This document shows positions 1 to 5,893 of a DNA stretch of 5,893 nucleotides, piece after piece; position 1 is the first letter of the stretch, and the number at the start of each line of letters is the position of its first letter. Position numbers and translations under genes: made by a program. The notes under the pieces were generated by a model. It was not told where the DNA came from. It made no database searches and saw only the letters and a list, made by a program, of their open reading frames with translations. This stretch comes from JBNJDW01 sp051745265 (GTDB lineage Bacteria; Pseudomonadota; Alphaproteobacteria; Micavibrionales; CSBR16-224), in the NCBI GenBank assembly GCA_051745265.1, contig JBNJDW010000121.1:1-5893 (forward strand). The letters are read 5' to 3'.

Positions 1-633
1 CGGATCATGGGCGAGGCATTTGATGTCGCCCTGCCCCTGGTCGGTGAATTTCAGGCTTTTAATGCCCTCTGCGCCCTTGGCCTTGTCATCGGCAGCCTTA
101 AGGAAGTGACCTTGCGCCCCATTGAAGCCATCACCTGGCTGGAACATCTGCAAGGCGTCCGTGGCCGGATGGAACGGGTCGGTATTCATCCCAACGGGGC
201 GGCGGTCTATGTTGATTACGCCCATACACCCGATGGGCTTGAGAATATTTTAAACGCGCTGCGCCCCCATGCTGAAGGTAAATTGCGGCTGATTTTCGGC
301 TGCGGCGGTGACCGTGATACCGGCAAACGGCCCTTGATGGGCGAGATTGCCGAACGCCTTGCGGATGAGGCCATTCTGACGGATGATAATCCACGCACCG
401 AAGACCCCGCCGCGATCCGCGCCGATGTTAAAACCGCCTGCCCGCATGCGATTGAAATCGGTGATCGTAAAAAAGCCATCAGCCACGGGATTGCCAGTCT
501 GGAAAAAGGTGATATTCTGGTCATTGCGGGCAAAGGGCATGAGCGCGGCCAGATTATCGGCACCGAAACCCTGCCCTTTGACGATGCCCAAATCGCCCGC
601 AGCATTCTGAATACTGTTGGAGAAACACCATGA
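1..633 (+). CDS. murE: UDP-N-acetylmuramoyl-L-alanyl-D-glutamate--2,6-diaminopimelate ligase (MurE), 3' partial fragment
   Basis: This is the C-terminal part (about 210 residues) of the cytoplasmic Mur ligase that adds the third stem-peptide residue. The frame is open from base 1, so the start lies upstream; MurE is normally about 480-500 residues, so somewhat less than half is present. The fragment begins late in the central ATPase domain (LPLVGEFQAFNAL, bases 31-69) and contains the whole C-terminal ligase domain. Visible family motifs are GRMERV, YAHTPD (217-234), GGDRDTGKRP (304-333), DNPR (385-396) and GKGHE (529-543). DNPR is the established signature for meso-diaminopimelate recognition, as opposed to lysine-adding MurE, so meso-DAP peptidoglycan is predicted. 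The stop codon overlaps the murF start as ATGA, suggesting translational coupling. Nothing looks broken; the truncation is only the window edge. Confidence 0.97.
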   Translation, partial: RIMGEAFDVALPLVGEFQAFNALCALGLVIGSLKEVTLRPIEAITWLEHLQGVRGRMERVGIHPNGAAVYVDYAHTPDGLENILNALRPHAEGKLRLIFGCGGDRDTGKRPLMGEIAERLADEAILTDDNPRTEDPAAIRADVKTACPHAIEIGDRKKAISHGIASLEKGDILVIAGKGHERGQIIGTETLPFDDAQIARSILNTVGETP

Positions 634-2072
634 CCGCACCGCAAACGCTCCTTTGGACGACAGAAGATATTATCTCGATCACGCAGGGCAGCAGTGCGCA
701 GAGCACCTCGGTCTTTGGCATTTCAATCGACAGCCGCACCCTGAAACCGGGTGATCTGTTTGTCGCCCTTAAGGGAGATATCGGCGACGGGCATCAGCAT
801 CTTGAACAAGCCTTTGCCGCCGGGGCCAGCGCCGCGCTGGTGCAAAAGGGGGCGATGGATTTTGACGATCTGTCCGATCATGCCCTTATTCAGGTCAATG
901 ACACCCTGCAGGCTTTGGAGCAACTGGCCCATGCCGCGCGCGAACGGTCACAGGCCTTGCGGATCGGGGTCACCGGTTCTGCCGGTAAAACCGGCACCAA
1001 AGAAATGCTGGGCATTGTTCTGACCGAATTTGGTGACACGCATACCAGCGTCAAAAGCTATAACAATCACTGGGGCGTGCCGCTGACATTGGCACGGATG
1101 CCCGAAGATACCGTTTATGGCGTTTTTGAAATGGGTATGAACCATGCCGGGGAAATCCGTAAGCTGACCAATATGGTCCGCCCTGATATTGCCATTATCA
1201 CCACGATCCTGCCGGCCCATATTGAACATTTTGCAACCGAACAGGATATCGCCCGGGCCAAGGCTGAAATTGTTGACGGCATGACCGGTGACGGTATGCT
1301 GATCCTGCCCGCCGATAACCCCCATTACCTGACCTTACGCAAAGCTGCCGAAAACGCCGGACTCGATAAAATTTACAGTTTTGGCGATGATGACAGCGCC
1401 GATGCCCGGATCACCGATCTGAAACTGTCCGCCGGGGAAAGCAAAGTCACCGCCAATATCATGGGTGATAAAGTCAAATTCCGCCTGTCTATTCCGGGCA
1501 AACATATTGCATTGAACGCGCTGGCCGTATTGCTGACGACAAAGCTGGCCGGGCTTGATGTGCATCATGCCGCCAAAACCCTGACCAAGGCCGAACCGAT
1601 CGAAGGCCGCGGCCAATGCAGCACCATTACCATTGATCCCGATGCGCCGCCCGTCACCCTGATTGATGAAAGCTATAATGCCAATCCCGAAGCCATGAAG
1701 GCGGCGTTCAGAGTCCTCGAACTGTATGAGCCCAAGGCCGAAGGCCGCCGTATTGCTGTTCTGGGCGATATGATGGAGCTTGGCCCCAGCGGTCCTAAAA
1801 TGCATGCCGATCTTGCCAATCCGCTTTTGATTGCCAAGGCTGATCTGGTCTTCACCTGCGGCCCGCAGATGGAGGCACTGTATAACACCCTGCCCGAACC
1901 CTGGCGCGGCGGTCATGCGCAAGACAGCTTTACGCTTTGCGAGGCTGTGACCGAGGCGGTCAAACCGGGTGATGTTATTCTAGTTAAGGGCTCATTGGGC
2001 AGTAAAATGGCTTATGTCGTCGAAGCGCTGCAAGGCCTTCGTAAAACCAATACCGGGCAAGTGGTCGCGTGA
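630..2072 (+). CDS. murF: UDP-N-acetylmuramoyl-tripeptide--D-alanyl-D-alanine ligase (MurF)
   Basis: MurF is the cytoplasmic ATP-dependent ligase that joins D-Ala-D-Ala to UDP-MurNAc-tripeptide, completing the pentapeptide. At 480 residues it is full length for the family. The N-terminal substrate domain (about 1-107) contains the SIDSRTLKPGDLFVALKG stretch (residues 32-49) typical of MurF. The central ATPase domain has the P-loop TGSAGKTGTKE (115-125), NNHWGVP (145-151), FEMGMNHAGEI (166-176) and the AKAEI lysine (K211), which in Mur ligases is the carbamylated, magnesium-binding residue. The C-terminal domain has DESYNANPEAM (346-356) and AVLGDMMELG (376-385). The start at 630 follows GGAG at 619-622 with 7 bases of spacing and overlaps the murE stop. 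The GKTGTKE form, where gammaproteobacterial MurF has a different GKT tail, fits an alphaproteobacterial origin from memory of the family. Confidence 0.98.
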   Translation: MTAPQTLLWTTEDIISITQGSSAQSTSVFGISIDSRTLKPGDLFVALKGDIGDGHQHLEQAFAAGASAALVQKGAMDFDDLSDHALIQVNDTLQALEQLAHAARERSQALRIGVTGSAGKTGTKEMLGIVLTEFGDTHTSVKSYNNHWGVPLTLARMPEDTVYGVFEMGMNHAGEIRKLTNMVRPDIAIITTILPAHIEHFATEQDIARAKAEIVDGMTGDGMLILPADNPHYLTLRKAAENAGLDKIYSFGDDDSADARITDLKLSAGESKVTANIMGDKVKFRLSIPGKHIALNALAVLLTTKLAGLDVHHAAKTLTKAEPIEGRGQCSTITIDPDAPPVTLIDESYNANPEAMKAAFRVLELYEPKAEGRRIAVLGDMMELGPSGPKMHADLANPLLIAKADLVFTCGPQMEALYNTLPEPWRGGHAQDSFTLCEAVTEAVKPGDVILVKGSLGSKMAYVVEALQGLRKTNTGQVVA

Positions 2073-2102
2073 CACCGGCTCTTTCACACAAAACAGCTAA
2101 CC

Positions 2103-2107
2103 AAAGG
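2103..2107 (+). promoter_or_regulatory. Probable ribosome binding site of mraY
   Basis: AAAGG lies 10 bases before the ATG at 2118 inside the 45-base murF-mraY gap. The gap shows no convincing stem-loop plus T-run terminator and no clear -35/-10 pair, so mraY is probably read from the upstream transcript. The T6 run at 2111-2116 sits between this site and the start codon and has no upstream stem. Confidence 0.5.
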
Positions 2108-2117
2108 TTCTTTTTTC

Positions 2118-3203
2118 ATGCTGTATAATCTGATTGCGCCGCTAGGCGATGAAATTCAATTTTTTAATGTCTTCCGCTATCTGACCTTTCGGGCCGGCGG
2201 GGCGACGATGACGGCGCTGATCTTAAGCTTTCTGTTAGGGCCGCTGGTCATCCGCTGGTTAAAATCAAAACAGGGTACCGGCCAACCAATCCGCGCGGAC
2301 GGGCCGCAAACACATTTGAAAAAACAGGGCACGCCGACCATGGGCGGGCTGATGATTATCTTTACCGTGCTGATTTCGACCCTGCTTTGGGTTGATCTGA
2401 CCAATCTGTATTACTGGATCACCATCGCTGTTTTTCTGGGGTTCGGTATGATCGGCTTTGTCGATGATTATATGAAACTGACCGGCAGCTCCCATATCGG
2501 CCTGCCCGGAAAACTGCGCCTGACACTGGAGGCTCTGATCGCCGGGGTTGCCGTTTTTGCCGTCAGCCGTCTGTTGCCCGATCCCTTATCCACACAGCTG
2601 GCCTTCCCGTTCTTTAAAGACTTCCTGCTGAATCTGGGCTGGTTTTTTATTCCCTTTGGCCTGTTGGTCATTGTCGGCGCGGCCAATGCGGTCAATCTGA
2701 CCGACGGGCTGGACGGGCTGGCCATCGGGCCGATTATGATCACCGCCGGATGTTTCGGGTTGATCTGTTATCTGGTCGGTAATGTTGTTTTCTCAAATTA
2801 TCTGCAAATCCACCATATACCGGACACGGGGGAGCTTTCGGTATTCTGCGGCGCGTTGATCGGGGCCGGGCTCGGCTTTTTATGGTACAACGCCCCACCG
2901 GCCAAAGTCTTTATGGGCGATACCGGATCCCTTGCCATGGGCGGCGCGCTTGGGATTATGAGTGTCATTACCAAACATGAAATCGTGCTGGCGATTGTCG
3001 GCGGGATTTTCGTGCTCGAGACCCTGTCGGTTATCCTGCAGGTCGGCTATTATAAAATGACCGGTAAACGAATATTTGCCATGGCGCCATTGCACCACCA
3101 TTTTGAACAAAAAGGCTGGCCCGAGACCACCGTCGTCGTCCGTTTCTGGATCCTGTCGATTATTTTCGCGCTGATTGGTCTGGCAACGTTGAAACTAAGA
3201 TAA
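2118..3203 (+). CDS. mraY: Phospho-N-acetylmuramoyl-pentapeptide-transferase (MraY)
   Basis: MraY is the integral inner-membrane enzyme that transfers phospho-MurNAc-pentapeptide from UDP to undecaprenyl phosphate, forming lipid I. Its 361 residues match the usual length (about 360). The N-terminus with FNVFRYLTFRAGGA (16-29) is the standard MraY beginning, which supports the ATG at 2118. Conserved cytoplasmic motifs are present: DGPQTHLKKQGTPTMGG (61-77), the aspartate pair in GFVDDYMK (D116, D117), NAVNLTDGLDG (190-200), the catalytic-region aspartate in FMGDTGS (D268) and the triple histidine in PLHHHFEQKG (H326-H328). About ten hydrophobic segments can be seen, including roughly 31-46, 74-91, 97-115, 172-189, 241-257, 288-308 and 341-360. 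It sits between murF and murD, as in most proteobacterial dcw clusters. No key residue is missing. Confidence 0.98.
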   Translation: MLYNLIAPLGDEIQFFNVFRYLTFRAGGATMTALILSFLLGPLVIRWLKSKQGTGQPIRADGPQTHLKKQGTPTMGGLMIIFTVLISTLLWVDLTNLYYWITIAVFLGFGMIGFVDDYMKLTGSSHIGLPGKLRLTLEALIAGVAVFAVSRLLPDPLSTQLAFPFFKDFLLNLGWFFIPFGLLVIVGAANAVNLTDGLDGLAIGPIMITAGCFGLICYLVGNVVFSNYLQIHHIPDTGELSVFCGALIGAGLGFLWYNAPPAKVFMGDTGSLAMGGALGIMSVITKHEIVLAIVGGIFVLETLSVILQVGYYKMTGKRIFAMAPLHHHFEQKGWPETTVVVRFWILSIIFALIGLATLKLR

Positions 3204-3222
3204 ACCTCTATAAGGCAAAACC

Positions 3223-4620
3223 ATGATTGACCTGTCATCCTTAAAAACAGAGTTCGGCCACCGCCCCGTTGCGGTCTTTGGCCTTGGTCTGTCGGGCATG
3301 GCTACTGTCAAAGCCTTGCGGGCGGCCGGAGTGACCGTCCATATCTGGGATGATGATCCTGAAAAACGTGATGCCGCCACAAAACTTGGCGCAGAGGCTG
3401 TTGATCTGACATCTGACATGCAACCGGACACAGCCTGTCTGGTGCTGGCCCCCGGCGTGCCGCTGACCCATCCGGCGCCGCATCCGGTGGTCAACACCGC
3501 GCGCGGCCTTAATATTGAAATTCTCAGCGATATTGAATTGCTGGGCCGGGCCACGCCGAATATCAAAAAAATCGGCATTACCGGGACCAATGGCAAATCA
3601 ACGACCACCGCCCTGATCGGCCATATTCTGAATGAGACCGGTTTTGAAAACGCCATTGGCGGTAATCTGGGGCCACCGGCGCTGGGGCTTGATATGCTGT
3701 CCGAAGACGGCGTTTATGTGCTGGAGATTTCATCCTTCCAACTCGACATCTGCCCCGATTTCAGCCCGGATATTGCCGTATTGCTGAACATCACCCCGGA
3801 TCATCTGGACCGCCATGGCGATCTTGACGGATATATCGCCTGTAAAAAACGTATCCTACGCGGCCAGGGCACGGCGATTATTTCGATTGATGATCCGCAC
3901 TGCCGGGAGATTGCCCAAAATCTTAAAAACCGCGATGTAACCACCATCGCCAATGAAGGCAAGGCCAATATCTATACCAAAGACAAAATACTACACGATA
4001 AGACAAGCACTATTGATCTATCAGACCTGCTGACCTTAAAAGGCACCCATAATCACCAGAACTGCATGGCCGCCTATGCCGCCTGCCGCCAACTGGGCCT
4101 GTCCGTCGACAGTATTACCCGCGGCCTGCACAGCTTTCCGGGGCTGCCGCATCGTCAACATATCACCCGGCAGCTTGATAACATTACCTTTATCAATGAC
4201 AGCAAGGCGACCAATGACGAAGCCGCCTCAAAGGCGCTTGGCACCTATCAGAATATTTACTGGATTGCCGGCGGCAAAGCCAAAGGCAAAGCCTATCCCG
4301 AATGCGATAAATATATCGACCGTATCTGCCATGCCTTCCTGATTGGCGAAGCGGCAAAAGATATGGCCGACTGGCTCAACCATCAGAATGTGCCGCATAT
4401 GGATTGTCAGATCATGCATAACGCCATTTATGAAGCTTATGAAAAAGCCAGTCAGGATATAAAGGACGGGCTGATTGAACATGCCGTTATACTGCTGTCT
4501 CCTGCCTGTTCCAGTTTTGACCAGTTCATCAGTTTTGAACAACGCGGGCAGGTCTTTGCCGAATGCGTCGATCATCTGCCGGCCTATCTGCCACCTGTTA
4601 AAGAAGCCACATCCTCATGA
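3223..4620 (+). CDS. murD: UDP-N-acetylmuramoyl-L-alanine--D-glutamate ligase (MurD)
   Basis: MurD is the cytoplasmic ATP-dependent ligase that adds D-glutamate to UDP-MurNAc-L-Ala. Its 465 residues are normal for the alphaproteobacterial family. Domain 1 (about 1-105) is a Rossmann-like UDP-binding fold starting VAVFGLGLSGMATVKAL (16-32). Domain 2 has the P-loop GITGTNGKSTTT (118-129), GGNLG (146-150), LEISSFQLD (167-175) with the metal-binding glutamate E168, NITPDHLDRH (189-198) and the probable carbamylated lysine K208 in ACKKRI. Domain 3 has GLPHRQ (307-312), NDSKATND (325-332), the WIAGGKAKG loop (347-355) and LLSPACSSFDQF (424-435). The start at 3223 follows AAGG at 3212-3215 with 7 bases of spacing, after a 19-base gap from mraY. 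The stop overlaps the ftsW start as ATGA. Residues about 253-268 are A-rich with locally unusual codons. Confidence 0.98.
   Translation: MIDLSSLKTEFGHRPVAVFGLGLSGMATVKALRAAGVTVHIWDDDPEKRDAATKLGAEAVDLTSDMQPDTACLVLAPGVPLTHPAPHPVVNTARGLNIEILSDIELLGRATPNIKKIGITGTNGKSTTTALIGHILNETGFENAIGGNLGPPALGLDMLSEDGVYVLEISSFQLDICPDFSPDIAVLLNITPDHLDRHGDLDGYIACKKRILRGQGTAIISIDDPHCREIAQNLKNRDVTTIANEGKANIYTKDKILHDKTSTIDLSDLLTLKGTHNHQNCMAAYAACRQLGLSVDSITRGLHSFPGLPHRQHITRQLDNITFINDSKATNDEAASKALGTYQNIYWIAGGKAKGKAYPECDKYIDRICHAFLIGEAAKDMADWLNHQNVPHMDCQIMHNAIYEAYEKASQDIKDGLIEHAVILLSPACSSFDQFISFEQRGQVFAECVDHLPAYLPPVKEATSS
4600..4606 (+). promoter_or_regulatory. Weak ribosome binding site favouring the upstream ftsW start
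   Basis: AAAGAAG inside the end of murD lies 10 bases before ATG 4617 and 16 bases before the second in-frame ATG at 4623. The spacing, and the ATGA overlap with the murD stop, favour 4617. The match to the anti-Shine-Dalgarno is weak, so ftsW initiation may depend on ribosomes terminating on murD. Confidence 0.4.
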
Positions 4621-5792
4621 GCATGGAAATCAGTCGCACAGATCAGTCTATTTTCGGCCAATGGTGGTGGACCATTGATCGCAAGGTGCTGGGCTCTGTC
4701 ATGCTGCTTATTCTGGCGGGGTTGCTGCTGGTTTCCAGCGCCAGCCCGGCGGTGGCCGAACGGATCAGCCTTGACCCGTTTCATTTTGTCATCCGTCATA
4801 TTATCTTCCTGATCCCCACCGTGCTGGCGATTTTGACCCTGTCCTTTCTGCCGCTGCATTTAATTCGCCGGGTGAGTATTCTGGCCTTTGGCTGCGCTTT
4901 GGCGCTGGTCGTCTGTACCTTGTTATTTGGTGAAGAAATCAAAGGCGCCACCCGCTGGATTTATCTGTTTGGCCTGTCCTTGCAACCTTCCGAATTTTTA
5001 AAACCAAGCTTTGCGGTGGTTGCCGCCTGGCTGATTGCCCAGCAGCGTGACCAGCGCGATTTCCCCGGCCTGACAGCCGCCACGGTTTTATTGATTGTCA
5101 CGGTTGGCCTGTTAATGCTGCAGCCTGATTTTGGCATGTCCTTTGTCATCGTCTGTATCTGGGGCGTGCAGTTATTCCTAAGCGGCCTGCCGCTGGCCTG
5201 GTTTGCCCTGCTGGCGGGGATTGGTCTTGGGGCTGTTGTTATGGCCTATCTCAGCTTTCCTCATATTGCCAGCCGTATTGACCGTTTTCTAAATCCGGCA
5301 GGGGGCGATAATTATCAGGTTAATCAATCACTGGATTCTTTTGCCAATGGCGGGCTGTTTGGTACCGGCCCTGCCCATGGACAAATTAAAATGAGCCTGC
5401 CTGACAGCCATTCCGATTTCATTTTTGCCGTTGCCGGTGAAGAATTCGGGCTTTTGTTTACCCTGTTTTTGATCCTCCTGTTTGGTTTTATTATTACCCG
5501 CAGCATGATGCGGGTGATTTCCTCGGGCAATCTTTTTGTTGTGCTGGCCACCGGCGGGCTTTTGACCCAGTTTGCCGTCCAGACACTGATCCATATGGGC
5601 TCCTCCCTGCAATTACTGCCGGCCAAGGGCATGACCCTGCCCTTTATCAGCTATGGCGGCTCCTCCCTGCTGGCGCTTGGCTTTGGCATGGGGTTAATTC
5701 TGGCCTTGACCAAAAAACGCCCGGAAACCCTGCAGCGCAAAGTGACCCTGTCCCCGAAATCCTATTCTTCAGGAGATGAACATCATGTCTGA
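4617..5792 (+). CDS. ftsW: Septal SEDS peptidoglycan glycosyltransferase FtsW
   Basis: FtsW is the polytopic inner-membrane SEDS protein that polymerises lipid II at the division septum together with its partner transpeptidase FtsI. Its 391 residues and about ten hydrophobic segments (TM1 near 24-42, last near 343-364) fit the family. Motifs seen are KGATRWI (109-115), LQPSEFLKP (122-130), LQPDFGMS (168-175), NYQVNQSLDSFANGGLFGTG (232-251), the loop LPDSHSDFIFAVAGEEFG (261-278) and KGMTLPFISYGGSS (337-350). D267 in the HSDF motif aligns with the catalytic aspartate of SEDS enzymes. The N-terminal WWW and the SPAVA stretch after TM1 resemble alphaproteobacterial FtsW. Being among mur genes and just before murG favours FtsW over its paralogue RodA. 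H326 in LIHMG sits where I recall an asparagine in most homologues. The gene overlaps murD by 4 bases and murG by 8. Confidence 0.97.
   Translation: MSMEISRTDQSIFGQWWWTIDRKVLGSVMLLILAGLLLVSSASPAVAERISLDPFHFVIRHIIFLIPTVLAILTLSFLPLHLIRRVSILAFGCALALVVCTLLFGEEIKGATRWIYLFGLSLQPSEFLKPSFAVVAAWLIAQQRDQRDFPGLTAATVLLIVTVGLLMLQPDFGMSFVIVCIWGVQLFLSGLPLAWFALLAGIGLGAVVMAYLSFPHIASRIDRFLNPAGGDNYQVNQSLDSFANGGLFGTGPAHGQIKMSLPDSHSDFIFAVAGEEFGLLFTLFLILLFGFIITRSMMRVISSGNLFVVLATGGLLTQFAVQTLIHMGSSLQLLPAKGMTLPFISYGGSSLLALGFGMGLILALTKKRPETLQRKVTLSPKSYSSGDEHHV
5598..5670 (+). repeat. In-frame 13-base direct repeat within ftsW, period 60
   Basis: The 13-mer GGCTCCTCCCTGC occurs at 5598-5610 and again at 5658-5670, exactly 60 bases (20 codons) apart and in the same frame, encoding Gly-Ser-Ser-Leu both times. 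The second copy is the conserved YGGSS motif. The first lies in the preceding transmembrane-loop region. It may be coincidence. Confidence 0.6.
5771..5775 (+). promoter_or_regulatory. Ribosome binding site that decides the murG start
   Basis: AGGAG lies 9 bases before ATG 5785. Another in-frame ATG at 5776 directly abuts the AGGAG, too close for normal initiation, so the protein most likely begins Met-Ser-Asp-Gln at 5785 rather than Met-Asn-Ile-Met at 5776. The site is inside the last codons of ftsW, consistent with coupled translation. Confidence 0.75.
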
Positions 5793-5893
5793 TCAAAACC
5801 CAAAAAAAACACGCATCATTCTGGCCGCAGGCGGCACCGGCGGCCAGAATGATGCGTTTTTTTTTTGGGTTTTGATCAGACATGATGTTCATC
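5775..5893. repeat. Terminal inverted repeat (fold-back palindrome), probable artefact
   Basis: Bases 5775-5828 (54 bases) are the reverse complement of 5840-5893, separated by an 11-base loop at 5829-5839. Pairing by hand gives one mismatch only: C5810 opposite T5858, where the outgoing strand reads A8-C-A-C and the returning copy, read back, has A10-C. The repeat runs exactly to the last base and starts in the final codons of ftsW, so the right arm duplicates the end of ftsW, the murG ribosome binding region (last base only of AGGAG) and the murG start. This is what a snap-back amplification chimera or a mis-extended contig end looks like. A genuine genomic inversion is possible but less likely, because the arm destroys an essential gene. 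Confidence 0.95.
5785..5893 (+). CDS. murG: MurG (undecaprenyldiphospho-muramoylpentapeptide beta-N-acetylglucosaminyltransferase), 5' fragment running into an inverted copy
   Basis: Only the first 20 or so codons are MurG. They encode a short polar lead (MSDQNPKKTR) followed by IILAAGGTGG (residues 11-20), the glycine-rich loop at the N-terminus of this GT28-family enzyme, which converts lipid I to lipid II at the cytoplasmic membrane face. In MurG the loop is normally followed by His. Here the next codon is Gln and everything after it is the reverse complement of the start of the gene. The frame stays open to the window end, but codons after about base 5846 are not believable as MurG. The position right after ftsW, with an 8-base ATGTCTGA overlap, is the standard dcw order and supports the call. 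Full-length MurG is about 350-370 residues, so nearly all of it is missing. Confidence 0.85.
   Translation, partial: MSDQNPKKTRIILAAGGTGGQNDAFFFWVLIRHDVH

Noticed and set aside
216..644. 142-codon minus-strand open frame over the end of murE
   Set aside because: It is antisense to conserved MurE motifs (YAHTPD, DNPR, GKGHE). Its composition is Ser/Arg/Pro-rich with no family resemblance.
1335..1922. 195-codon minus-strand open frame inside murF
   Set aside because: It is antisense to a complete and motif-rich murF. The translation is rich in Gly, Gln and Ile without a recognisable domain, as expected from the complement of a biased coding strand.
2073..2117. Possible promoter or regulatory element in the longest intergenic gap (45 bases)
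   Set aside because: No -35/-10 pair at suitable spacing, no stem-loop and no operator-like palindrome can be seen. Only the Shine-Dalgarno-like AAAGG is supportable.
3195..3656. 153-codon minus-strand open frame over the start of murD
   Set aside because: It covers the conserved MurD Rossmann and P-loop coding region on the opposite strand and has no recognisable motif or ribosome binding context.
5776..5778. ATG as an alternative murG start
   Set aside because: It directly abuts the AGGAG at 5771-5775, leaving no spacer. ATG 5785 has a normal 9-base spacing.
5823..5866. Strong GC-containing stem followed by a T10 run, resembling a rho-independent terminator
   Set aside because: The T run is the inverted copy of the A8 run inside the murG coding start, so it is part of the fold-back palindrome and not an evolved terminator. 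A terminator 20 codons into murG makes no sense in this operon.
5647..5892. Minus-strand open frame beginning with a MurG-like N-terminus (MSDQNPKK)
   Set aside because: The resemblance comes entirely from the inverted copy at 5840-5893. After the loop, the frame is antisense of the murG start and then of ftsW, without any MurG sequence.
1..5893. Mobile elements, CRISPR arrays, tRNA or rRNA genes, or foreign accessory genes
   Set aside because: Almost every base is covered by conserved dcw genes of homogeneous appearance. No regular spaced repeats, transposase-like frames or tRNA-like cloverleaf arrangements were seen by eye.

Overview
The window is a contiguous piece of a bacterial division and cell wall (dcw) gene cluster. 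All genes are on the + strand and tightly packed, in the order murE (3' part), murF, mraY, murD, ftsW, murG (5' end only). The protein motifs point to a Gram-negative alphaproteobacterium. The FtsW N-terminus (a run of tryptophans followed by a Ser-Pro-Ala-Val-Ala stretch after TM1) and the GKTGTKE form of the MurF P-loop match what I recall of alphaproteobacterial homologues. MurE carries the DNPR signature of meso-diaminopimelate-adding enzymes. I cannot place it below class level.

Layout: bases 1-633 hold the C-terminal part of murE. Bases 630-2072 are murF, which overlaps murE by ATGA. A 45-base gap (2073-2117) with no visible promoter or terminator precedes mraY (2118-3203). A 19-base gap with a Shine-Dalgarno-like AAGG leads to murD (3223-4620). 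ftsW (4617-5792) overlaps murD by ATGA, and murG starts at 5785, overlapping ftsW by 8 bases. The arrangement looks like one co-transcribed, translationally coupled operon that continues past both ends of the window.

The genes form a pathway. MurD, MurE and MurF add D-Glu, meso-DAP and D-Ala-D-Ala to the UDP-MurNAc peptide in the cytoplasm. MraY transfers phospho-MurNAc-pentapeptide to undecaprenyl phosphate, giving lipid I, and MurG adds GlcNAc to give lipid II. FtsW is the septal SEDS glycosyltransferase that polymerises lipid II.

The one real anomaly is at the right end. Bases 5775-5828 are followed, after an 11-base loop, by their own reverse complement (5840-5893) with a single mismatch. 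The murG reading frame is genuine only up to its GGTGG loop and then runs into this inverted copy. This is most simply a snap-back chimera or an assembly artefact at a contig end. Otherwise the window is ordinary core-genome sequence, and I see no sign of an undescribed system.
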